Part shown: piece by piece, positions 36,507-43,668 of the stretch
Layout of the letters: the number at the start of each line of letters is the position of its first letter
Position numbering within the stretch: the first letter of the stretch is position 1
Source: Desulfobacteraceae bacterium
GTDB lineage: Bacteria; Desulfobacterota; Desulfobacteria; Desulfobacterales; Desulfosarcinaceae
Assembly (NCBI GenBank): GCA_003599575.1
Contig: QZKV01000042.1
Coordinates: forward strand, 28,598 to 92,597
DNA: 64,000 nucleotides
Reading direction: 5' to 3'
Position numbers and translations under genes: made by a program
Notes under the pieces: generated by a model
The model's input: only the letters and a program-made list of their open reading frames with translations
What the model was told of the DNA's origin: nothing
Databases searched by the model: none

Positions 36507-36885
36507 GCCCAAGAACCCGCCACGGAGCTTCACCGTGGGCAACAGCGTCCCCATCGAAATGAAAGATTGCGGGGCGCTGGCCCTCGCACCCGACGAGCAG
36601 ATCACTCTGACCACGCCGGCCGGCGCCCAATTCGATGTGGCGCGCAAGTCGTGGGGTTTCTACGCCACCCCCTCGCTCAACGGCCGGCTGGCCTCGTTCG
36701 GACTGCGGGCCGTGCTGATCCGCAATGTGCTGACCGGACGCTATTTCGTACTGCTGGTGGAAAAAGGTCGTGGGGCCGAGTTCGAGGCCTATCTGCGGCA
36801 GGAGCATTGCGAAGTGGTGATCTGGCTGGATTCGACCGCAGCGCTCGACCGGTTGCGCTTGGCAGCAGCGGAAGGAGCTCTTTAG
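36496..36885 (+). CDS. Conserved small hypothetical protein of sugar cluster
   Basis: Start at ATG 36496 with TTGGAG 8 nt upstream; a GTG at 36487 would add three residues. 129 aa, soluble, rich in beta structure (FGLRAVLIRNVLTGRYFVLL, EHCEVVIWLDSTAA). No catalytic motif or known domain was recognised. It overlaps the WbuX-like gene by 11 bp and the methyltransferase starts 2 bp after its stop, so it belongs to the operon. It could be a small accessory subunit or a sugar-binding beta protein; nothing in the sequence proves this. Confidence 0.7.
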   Translation: MQFEPKNPPRSFTVGNSVPIEMKDCGALALAPDEQITLTTPAGAQFDVARKSWGFYATPSLNGRLASFGLRAVLIRNVLTGRYFVLLVEKGRGAEFEAYLRQEHCEVVIWLDSTAALDRLRLAAAEGAL

Positions 36886-36886
36886 C

Positions 36887-37720
36887 ATGGGCATCCATCC
36901 GACATTGCATTGCCCCTGCCAGGGACGCTTCCTTACGCCTGCGTTCACTTATGCTGCCGCGCCCGCGGGCGAGACGGCCTTTGATCTGCAGGGCCGCCCG
37001 TACCTGCGCCGGTATGACCACTGCACGGTTTGCGGCCATTGGTTCGGCCGCCATGACCTTGACCTGGACGGCTTGTACGCCCGCGATTATGTGGATGCCA
37101 CCTACGGCGGGTTGGCGGGCATGCGTCAAAAATTTGAAACCATTATGGCCCTGCCGCCGGAAAAATCGGACAACGTCCAGCGCATCGCGCGCGTCCGCGC
37201 TTTTGCCCTGCGCCGCGGCATCGACGAATCCGTTTGCCCCCGCCTGCTCGATGTGGGCGCCGGTCTGGGTGTCTTTCCGGCCGCCATGAAAACCAACGGC
37301 TGGCGGGTGACCGCGCTTGAAACCGATGCACGTACGGTGCAGCATCTGCGCGCGGTGGTGGGCGTGGAAACCCTGGATCTGCCGCTTGCGCAAATGCAAG
37401 AATCAGCGGCCGAGCCTTTCGACCTCATTGCCTTCAACAAAGTGCTGGAACACGTGGCAGACCCTGTCAGCCTGCTGATTGCGGCAAAGGCATTACTTTT
37501 GCAACAGGGCTTCATCTATGTGGAAGTGCCGGATGTGGCCGCAGCCGCCGAAGGTCCTGAACGTGAAGAGTTTTTCATAGAGCACCACCATGTATTCAGC
37601 CCGGCTTCAGTTGCGCTTCTATCGGCCCGGGCAGGACTCAGTCCGATTTCGATTGCTCGTTTGCGGGAACCGAGTGGCAAATTCACCCTAAACGCTTTTC
37701 TTACAGTTTCTTCATCATGA
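36887..37720 (+). CDS. SAM-dependent methyltransferase with N-terminal Cys cluster
   Basis: A 277-aa protein with AAGGAG upstream of its ATG. The first 50 residues contain HCPCQG and CTVCGHWFGR, a zinc-ribbon-like pair, then a class I methyltransferase: RLLDVGAGLGVFPAAMKTNG (about 116-135; motif I) and LIAFNKVLEHVADPVSLL (about 183-200). Its last 4 bp overlap the next methyltransferase gene. These zinc-ribbon methyltransferases are often found in sugar and surface-polysaccharide loci, where they methylate sugar nucleotides. The acceptor is not known. Confidence 0.82.
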   Translation: MGIHPTLHCPCQGRFLTPAFTYAAAPAGETAFDLQGRPYLRRYDHCTVCGHWFGRHDLDLDGLYARDYVDATYGGLAGMRQKFETIMALPPEKSDNVQRIARVRAFALRRGIDESVCPRLLDVGAGLGVFPAAMKTNGWRVTALETDARTVQHLRAVVGVETLDLPLAQMQESAAEPFDLIAFNKVLEHVADPVSLLIAAKALLLQQGFIYVEVPDVAAAAEGPEREEFFIEHHHVFSPASVALLSARAGLSPISIARLREPSGKFTLNAFLTVSSS

Positions 37721-38838
37721 CCAAATGGTTCAGACAAATACCCTTTAGCGCCGATCATGGTCACGAATGGAGCGAGCGGTGGGAATACCGGCCGAATGGC
37801 ATAACCGAGCGCTCTTTCGAGATTCTCGTGAAAGCAGGCAAGCCGCTGGACGTCCTGTCCCTGAAGGGGTGTGATCTTGATGAGGTACGAAATTACGCCG
37901 ATTTCCTGGAAAAGACGGCCAAAAAGATTTACGGCAGCAGTTTAGATGCCCCGCAGCTGCGTGGTTGCCCTATCTGCGGTGGAAATCTCGATAACGCGGC
38001 GATCGAATTGACCGTTTTCGCTGTATCCTACATGCGTTGCAGCCTTTGTGGTCATGTATGCATTCCCGCACATCCTGCACAGGAGGTTTTGGACGACCTT
38101 TTTACAGCGTCGGAATCTCACTCGTACGTTTATATTGACCGTCGTACGTTGGAAACGCGCATGACGCAAATCGTACTGCCCAAGCTCGAATGGTGTAGAG
38201 AAATCTTTCGGCGCCGGAGTGGGCATATGCCTGAGTCGATCGTCGATGTCGGGGCCGGAGGAGGCCACTTTCTTGCCGGGGCGCTGCGCTGCGGATTGAA
38301 AATAGAAGGATTCGAGTTCTCCGGAACCTCGCGCAGCTTCGCTCGGGAGGCGTTTGGAGTACATTTGCGCGAGGATGATTTCCTGACGGCTTCGTGCGGT
38401 CCGGCCGACATGGTTACTTATTGGGGGTTGCTCGAATACGTATTGCGACCGCGGGATTTCATTGCCGCAGCCAGACGAAGGCTGACACCGAAAGGTATGC
38501 TGGTGATCGAAGTGCCCCGTGTCGATTCCCTTGGCACGCTGGTTCAGGCAATGGATTGTGCTGTGGTGGCCCGGCATATGGACCCGACCACCCATGTCAA
38601 CGGATTCACCGATGAGTCAATTTGTACGATGCTGGTCGAGGAAGGATTCGCGCCGGTGGCTGCATGGTATTTTGGCATGGACGCTTACGAAGTCTGCGTC
38701 CAGATCGCTCTTCGGGGTGGCGATGTTGGTCTGTTTGCCACGCTCGCAGATTTCATCCCTGTGGTCCAGCGGGCACTCGACCGCGGAAGGCAGTGTGATG
38801 ACATCATTATTGCCGCCGTGCCCATGGAGAACTCATGA
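37717..38838 (+). CDS. SAM-dependent methyltransferase with zinc-ribbon
   Basis: A 373-aa protein, ATGA-overlapped on both sides. A four-cysteine cluster (RGCPICGGN at about 83, MRCSLCGH at about 107) precedes a class I methyltransferase: SIVDVGAGGGHFLAGALRCG (about 173-192) and DMVTYWGLLEYVLRPRDF (about 229-246), then MLVIEVPRVDS. The N-terminal 70 residues are unrecognised and may bind the substrate. Codon choice looks slightly AT-richer than in the preceding genes. Together with the upstream methyltransferase it likely methylates a sugar made by this operon. Confidence 0.8.
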   Translation: MTKWFRQIPFSADHGHEWSERWEYRPNGITERSFEILVKAGKPLDVLSLKGCDLDEVRNYADFLEKTAKKIYGSSLDAPQLRGCPICGGNLDNAAIELTVFAVSYMRCSLCGHVCIPAHPAQEVLDDLFTASESHSYVYIDRRTLETRMTQIVLPKLEWCREIFRRRSGHMPESIVDVGAGGGHFLAGALRCGLKIEGFEFSGTSRSFAREAFGVHLREDDFLTASCGPADMVTYWGLLEYVLRPRDFIAAARRRLTPKGMLVIEVPRVDSLGTLVQAMDCAVVARHMDPTTHVNGFTDESICTMLVEEGFAPVAAWYFGMDAYEVCVQIALRGGDVGLFATLADFIPVVQRALDRGRQCDDIIIAAVPMENS

Positions 38839-39986
38839 AGCCTATATTTATCCTCGGCGTGGCCCGATCCGGCACCAACCTCCTGGCCCGGGTGCTGAAC
38901 CGTAACCCGTCGGTGACTGTCGCATTGGATCCCTTCCAACCGCTGTTCCGCTCGTTAAGAAACGCATTGGTCGCCTTCCATGCTCCCGAGCGAATTCGCC
39001 GGTGGTTTTCGCCGACCACACCGTTCCAGGACTTCTATTTTCATCCCGATGGTCCAATCCTGTTGGACATCATGCTATCAGGGGAAGCAGGCTTTCCCCT
39101 CGGCAATGAAGAGTTATCCATTCTGCAACCCAAAATAGCTGAACGTGCTGCCTTAGAGTCTCCTGAGCTGGCCCGCCGCTTGCGCACCTTGGAGGGAGAG
39201 GATTATGCCCAATTGCTGTGGAACGGGTTTAACATCATTGCAGGAATGTCCCCCCGGACGATGTGGGCAGGATGCAAGGAGGTCTGGATTGTCGATTTTC
39301 TGCCTCTACTCGCCCGTGCTTTTCCGCAAGCAAGATTTTATTTCATCGAACGCGATCCACGTGCTATCGTAGCGTCTCTTCTGGCACTGTCGCGAAAAGA
39401 CCCGACTCAGGCCGCCCATGTACCCTCCTATTTACGCCATTGGCGAAAGAACATTGCACTCACCCGCCGGTTCCAAGCCGATCCTGTGCTTTGTAAAAGA
39501 TTCACCCTGGTTTCCTATGAGCAGTTCGTGGCGGAGCCCAGCAGCGTGGCCATGCGGATTTGCGACGAACTCGGCATCGAATTCTCGCCGGCTATGCTGG
39601 AGTTGACGGCAGACGGTTGGCGCGGCAACAGCAGTTTCAATCATGAGGGACGCGATATCTATACCCACACGGTTAACCGGTGGCGTGAGATTTTGCCGGA
39701 ACAGGTAGTACAAGCGGCAGATTTTCTTTGCGGCCCGGAAATGATGCTGACGAACTATCAACCCGCTGCCGAACCAAGCCCGGAAAAGGCTCTGTCCTTT
39801 ATAATGGAAGCCAATAAGAACCCCGGCTCCTGGCGCAGCGACAACGCTGATCTGTCGGTCGATTTCGGAGGTGAACTGATTCGGCATTTCTTTTTACAGT
39901 CAAACGAGATTCACGACGAGCAATTGATTAGAAGATGCTTTCTCTTTTGCGACACGCTACAAAAAATACGTCGAGCCGGAAGGTAA
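38835..39986 (+). CDS. PAPS-dependent sulfotransferase
   Basis: A 383-aa protein with the two sulfotransferase signatures: the 5'-phosphosulfate loop FILGVARSGTNLLARVL (about 4-20) and the 3'-phosphate motif FYFIERDPRAIVASLLALSR (about 171-190). The middle contains helical acceptor-binding segments and the C-terminus has RWREILPEQV, a common Sulfotransfer_3-type end. It would transfer sulfate from PAPS to a sugar hydroxyl. It overlaps the upstream methyltransferase gene by 4 bp. No PAPS synthesis genes (cysND/C) are in the window, so it must draw on a cellular pool. Confidence 0.82.
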   Translation: MKPIFILGVARSGTNLLARVLNRNPSVTVALDPFQPLFRSLRNALVAFHAPERIRRWFSPTTPFQDFYFHPDGPILLDIMLSGEAGFPLGNEELSILQPKIAERAALESPELARRLRTLEGEDYAQLLWNGFNIIAGMSPRTMWAGCKEVWIVDFLPLLARAFPQARFYFIERDPRAIVASLLALSRKDPTQAAHVPSYLRHWRKNIALTRRFQADPVLCKRFTLVSYEQFVAEPSSVAMRICDELGIEFSPAMLELTADGWRGNSSFNHEGRDIYTHTVNRWREILPEQVVQAADFLCGPEMMLTNYQPAAEPSPEKALSFIMEANKNPGSWRSDNADLSVDFGGELIRHFFLQSNEIHDEQLIRRCFLFCDTLQKIRRAGR

Positions 39987-40011
39987 ATTAACTCACTAGC
40001 AAGGAATCAAA

Positions 40012-40767
40012 ATGGAAAATTTTTCTTACCAGCACTATGTTTCCGATACTTCATTCCTCGACGCCTATAACACCTATCAGGCAAAATACGCACAACAGAT
40101 GCGTGAAAGCGACAGAATCATCCTCGAACTGGTGCGCGAGATTCAGATGAAACACGACTTCAACACCGGATCAATGAAGCTTCTCGATATCGGCTGTTCC
40201 ACCGGGAATCTGCTTTTGTATATCAAGCGCCGTTTCCCTCAGCTTATCCTCACAGGAGGGGATCTTTCCGAGTCTTCGCTGAAAGTCTGCCGCACCAATC
40301 AAGAATTAAAGGAAGTTGAATTCGAAGTCATGGATCTTCTCAACCTGCCCTCAGGCGCAGGTTATAACATCATAACGATTAACGCAGTACTCTATATGAT
40401 GGACGACACGCAGTTTGAGAGTGCGATGCGGAGCGTTGCCGGGGCATTAAAGCCGGGCGGGACAATGATCGCATTTGATTTCTTTCACCCATATCCTCAG
40501 GATTTGCACATAAACGAGATATCAAGCAGTCATCCATACGGCCTTCGACTCCGCTTCCGTCCCATCGACATGGTTCGAAAGGTACTGGCCCAGACAGGTT
40601 TAAAGAACTCTGTCTTTCGACCCTTCACACTCCCCTTCGATCTGGCAGTTTCCGGAGCACCCGAAGATTTGATAACCTATACGGTCCCGACACTGGAGGG
40701 CAAAAACCTGCCTTTCAGGGGCACTCTGTTTCAGCCCTGGTGCCACATGACTGCCGTGCGTGTGTGA
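40012..40767 (+). CDS. SAM-dependent methyltransferase
   Basis: A 251-aa class I methyltransferase with AAGGAA upstream of its ATG. Motif I is KLLDIGCSTGNLLLYIKRRF (about 58-77), the acidic residue follows in GGDLSES, and the post-motif region is ITINAVLYMMDDTQFESAM and LKPGGTMIAFDFFH (about 150-163). The C-terminal third (LPFDLAVSGAPEDLITYTVP) has no recognised relatives. A 75-bp gap separates it from the DUF4910-like gene. It is one of at least thirteen methyltransferase domains in the island; the substrate is unknown. Confidence 0.82.
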   Translation: MENFSYQHYVSDTSFLDAYNTYQAKYAQQMRESDRIILELVREIQMKHDFNTGSMKLLDIGCSTGNLLLYIKRRFPQLILTGGDLSESSLKVCRTNQELKEVEFEVMDLLNLPSGAGYNIITINAVLYMMDDTQFESAMRSVAGALKPGGTMIAFDFFHPYPQDLHINEISSSHPYGLRLRFRPIDMVRKVLAQTGLKNSVFRPFTLPFDLAVSGAPEDLITYTVPTLEGKNLPFRGTLFQPWCHMTAVRV

Positions 40768-40842
40768 TAACTATATGGAGCCGGAAGTGGGGTATTTGAA
40801 GGCTGTATCGCCAATGAGTCGTTTGTTGAAAAAAATTGAGAC

Positions 40843-42189
40843 ATGATGCAACAGTTGGTCCACGACCTTTGTTCCTTTGCCGCCAATGTCGTCGCCGATG
40901 ACAATGCCGGCTTGTTCGCCCGCATCCACCGGGAACTGCCGCTGGAAATTTTCCACTTCTCTTCCGGAGAGACCTACAACGGCTGGCAGGTGCCGCAGAA
41001 CTGGCGCGTGCGACGTGCCAAGGTCTACAAGGAAGGCGTGGAAGTCTTCGACGGCGAGTCACACACCCTGGGAGTTGGGCGCTATTCCAAATCTTTCACA
41101 GGTGATTTGGAATGGGAAGGTCTGCGGCCCCATCTGGTCACCAACCCGGATCTGCCCGAAGCCTATTTGTTCCACTGCATGTGGCAGTATCGCCCCTGGG
41201 ATGCCGACTGGGTCCTGTGCATGCCATACATCGTCTATCGCGACCTCGGTCCCGGTCATTATCGGGTAGAACTGCAGACCGAATACAAGCCGGGCCAAAT
41301 GCTGGTGGCCCATCACCACAAAGCCGGCCGCAGCGACAAGACCATTGTCTTCAATTCCCATACCTGCCACCCGCACATGGCCAATGACGGCTTTGCAGGG
41401 ACCGCGGTGCTGATCCGCCTGTTCCAATGGCTGGCAGAGCAGGACACCTATTATTCCTATCGCCTGGTCCTGGGGCCCGAGCATCTGGGCAGCGTCTTTT
41501 ACCTGCGCGACCTGCCGCGCGGGGAAGTGGACCGCATGGTCTGCGGCGTGTTCGCAGAGATGCCGGGGACCAACGGCGCGCTCAAGGCGACCGCCACGTT
41601 TGCGGGCGGCCACATGATCGATCAGGCGTTTGCCAATGCCTTGCAGCATCACAGCCGCGCCCATGTGCAGGTCCCCTGGCGCAAAGGCGCCGGCAATGAC
41701 GAAACCGTCTGGGAAGCCCCGGGTTACGAGGTGCCCTTTGTGGAGATAACCCGTTGTGAAGATCAGTGGGCGCCCTACCGTGAATACCACACGAGCCTGG
41801 ATACGCCCGAGCTGATGATCCCGGCCCGGATGGAAGAGATGCTGGCGGTCCTCAAACAAGTCGTGCACAGCCTGGAAGACAATGTCACTGTCGAGCGCCG
41901 GTTCGACGGCCTGATCTGCCTGTCGAACCCGCAATTCGATTTGTACATGGAGCGTCCCGATCCGGCGGTGAACAAGGAACTCGAAGCCGATGCCGAGAAA
42001 TGGGGCCATCTGCTCGACTGCCTCTTCCGCTACATGGATGGGAGTATGACGGTACTGGACATCGCCCGGCGCCATGACCTGCCCTTTGACCGGCTGAGGC
42101 GGTATCTGGGCCGCTTCGAGGAAAAAGGGTTGGTGAGCCTGCACCGCGCCGCAATTCAACGCACGGCACCTCAAAGGATGCGGCCATGA
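40843..42189 (+). CDS. DUF4910/M28-like zinc peptidase-fold protein
   Basis: A 448-aa protein of the type (DUF4910/DUF2172 with winged-helix end) that recurs in surface-sugar clusters. The core resembles an M28 aminopeptidase: IVFNSHTCHPHMANDGFAG (about 168-186; His and Asp metal ligands), YRLVLGPEHLGSVFYL (about 207-222), and EYHTSLDTPE (about 312-321; ligand His-x-x-x-Asp). The C-terminal about 70 residues look like a winged helix (SMTVLDIARRHDLPFDRLRR). An amidohydrolase or deacylase acting on a sugar or glycopeptide is possible, but the family has no proven reaction that I know of. It overlaps hisH by 4 bp, which ties it to sugar amidation. Confidence 0.72.
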   Translation: MMQQLVHDLCSFAANVVADDNAGLFARIHRELPLEIFHFSSGETYNGWQVPQNWRVRRAKVYKEGVEVFDGESHTLGVGRYSKSFTGDLEWEGLRPHLVTNPDLPEAYLFHCMWQYRPWDADWVLCMPYIVYRDLGPGHYRVELQTEYKPGQMLVAHHHKAGRSDKTIVFNSHTCHPHMANDGFAGTAVLIRLFQWLAEQDTYYSYRLVLGPEHLGSVFYLRDLPRGEVDRMVCGVFAEMPGTNGALKATATFAGGHMIDQAFANALQHHSRAHVQVPWRKGAGNDETVWEAPGYEVPFVEITRCEDQWAPYREYHTSLDTPELMIPARMEEMLAVLKQVVHSLEDNVTVERRFDGLICLSNPQFDLYMERPDPAVNKELEADAEKWGHLLDCLFRYMDGSMTVLDIARRHDLPFDRLRRYLGRFEEKGLVSLHRAAIQRTAPQRMRP

Positions 42190-42839
42190 TCACCATCATA
42201 GACAGCGGCATCGCCAATATCGGATCTGTGCGCCGGGCCATTGAGCGCATCGGGGAACCGACCGCGGTGGCCAAAGCGCCCGGAGTCATCGAATCGGCCT
42301 CGGCCTTGATTCTCCCCGGGGTGGGATCATTTGCCGACGGCATGGAAAGCTTGCGGCGGTTGAATTTGATAGAACCCATCCGCAGGGCGGCCGGTGCCGG
42401 GGTTCCCATTCTGGGCATCTGCCTGGGCATGCAGCTGCTGGCCGAATCCGGTCAGGAGTTCGGCCAGCATGAGGGGTTGGGTTTGGTCCCGGGATGTGTG
42501 GTCCGCCTCCAACCGCTCCTGGCCGGTGAACGGGTTCCCAACATCGGCTGGTGCGATGTTTCGCTCGTTCGAAAGTCCCGCTTATTTTGCGGTATTGATG
42601 ACGACACGGCCTTTTATTTCATGCACAGCTATCATCTCCAATGCGCTGATCCGTCTCAAACCGTGGGAACCATCGCTTTCGGCGCCGGCACCGCATGTGC
42701 GGCGGTGGAGGCCGGCAACCTGTTCGGAGTTCAATTTCACCCTGAAAAGAGCCAGGACTTCGGTTTACAGATTTTGCATAATTTCATTCTTCAGGCGAAA
42801 CGCCAAGGAGGGCTGACGCATGCTTCAGTTCGACTGTAA
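42186..42839 (+). CDS. hisH: HisH-type glutaminase for sugar amidation
   Basis: A 217-aa class I glutamine amidotransferase. The start is DSGIANIGSVRRAIERIG, the nucleophile elbow is ILGICLGMQLLAESGQ with Cys79, and the His-Glu pair is VQFHPEKS (His185, Glu187). HisH releases ammonia from glutamine and pumps it through a HisF barrel. No other histidine-biosynthesis gene is present, and the matching HisF (43669) has lost a catalytic Asp and is fused to WbuX, so this HisH (WbuY-like) almost surely feeds ammonia to sugar amidation, as in Pseudomonas WbpG-HisH-HisF. A methyltransferase gene lies between it and its HisF partner, overlapping hisH by 20 bp. Confidence 0.9.
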   Translation: MITIIDSGIANIGSVRRAIERIGEPTAVAKAPGVIESASALILPGVGSFADGMESLRRLNLIEPIRRAAGAGVPILGICLGMQLLAESGQEFGQHEGLGLVPGCVVRLQPLLAGERVPNIGWCDVSLVRKSRLFCGIDDDTAFYFMHSYHLQCADPSQTVGTIAFGAGTACAAVEAGNLFGVQFHPEKSQDFGLQILHNFILQAKRQGGLTHASVRL

Positions 42840-43656
42840 AACACATTGGCAGCGCGTTGCTGCCTCCTACCGGGATACAATGCACACCCCGTACAATAAA
42901 AATCGGCTGGAGATGGTGGATGCCCTGCTGGAAAAATCCGATCTCTCCGGATCGGTCTTGGATTTCGGCTGCGGCGACGGCGTCATGAGCGAAAGTGTCC
43001 TTTCGGCCGGTGGTTCTGTTCACGCAGTAGACCTGGAGCCGAGCATGGTGGAAAGCACCCAATGCCTGCTCGAGCAGTGGGCTGAGCGCCATCCTGGTGC
43101 GAACTATTCGGTCCAGAGGGGCGGAGTCGAGGGGTTGTCCAGCTTAACCGAAGGTTCTTTTGACACCATACTGGCCATCAATGTGCTGGCTTACATGAAT
43201 GGTGGTGAAGAACGGCAATTCTACACCCAATCCAAGCGCCTGCTGCGTTCCGGCGGTGTACTTCTGGTGACGCACAGCAATGAGTTGTTCGATCTGTATA
43301 CGTTGAACAAATACACGCAGCTTTTTTTTAAGCACCACTTTTCAACGCATGCCGCCATGGACGAGGTCGGTTCCCTGCTTGTTCATCCGGACGAACCGGA
43401 TCGCCGCATTTTTCCGGTTCGGGAAAATCCGCTGAACTACAGGTATAAACTGGGGTCATACGGTTTCATGGAAGAGCGGCAGGAGTTTTCGATCTTTCAT
43501 AAGCTGCCGCCATTGTTGATGGAGGGATTTGACCCGGATGATCTTCAATCACGTGATTACCCGGATACGATCCATTGGCCTGCATCGGAAAGATGGAAGC
43601 TGATGTTCATGTGCAGCATTTTTGGTTCGCGGGCGATCAGCCTTCCACAAAGATAA
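42820..43656 (+). CDS. SAM-dependent methyltransferase
   Basis: A 278-aa class I methyltransferase of Methyltransf_11/25 type. Motif I is SVLDFGCGDGVMSESVLSAG (about 45-64), then VHAVDLEPSMVEST and DTILAINVLAYMNGG (about 113-127). The C-terminal region (FMEERQEFSIFHKLPPLL) resembles the small methyltransferases at 46789 and 47706, and probably all act in one pathway. It overlaps the hisH 3' end by 20 bp and precedes the HisF-WbuX fusion by 12 bp, so it is embedded in the amidation module. It may methylate the amidated sugar. Confidence 0.83.
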   Translation: MLQFDCKTHWQRVAASYRDTMHTPYNKNRLEMVDALLEKSDLSGSVLDFGCGDGVMSESVLSAGGSVHAVDLEPSMVESTQCLLEQWAERHPGANYSVQRGGVEGLSSLTEGSFDTILAINVLAYMNGGEERQFYTQSKRLLRSGGVLLVTHSNELFDLYTLNKYTQLFFKHHFSTHAAMDEVGSLLVHPDEPDRRIFPVRENPLNYRYKLGSYGFMEERQEFSIFHKLPPLLMEGFDPDDLQSRDYPDTIHWPASERWKLMFMCSIFGSRAISLPQR

Positions 43657-43668
43657 CGGGATATTTCA

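Noticed and set aside
41059..42174. 371-codon antisense frame opposite the DUF4910-like gene
   Set aside because: No domain and fully antisense to a gene coupled by ATGA to hisH.
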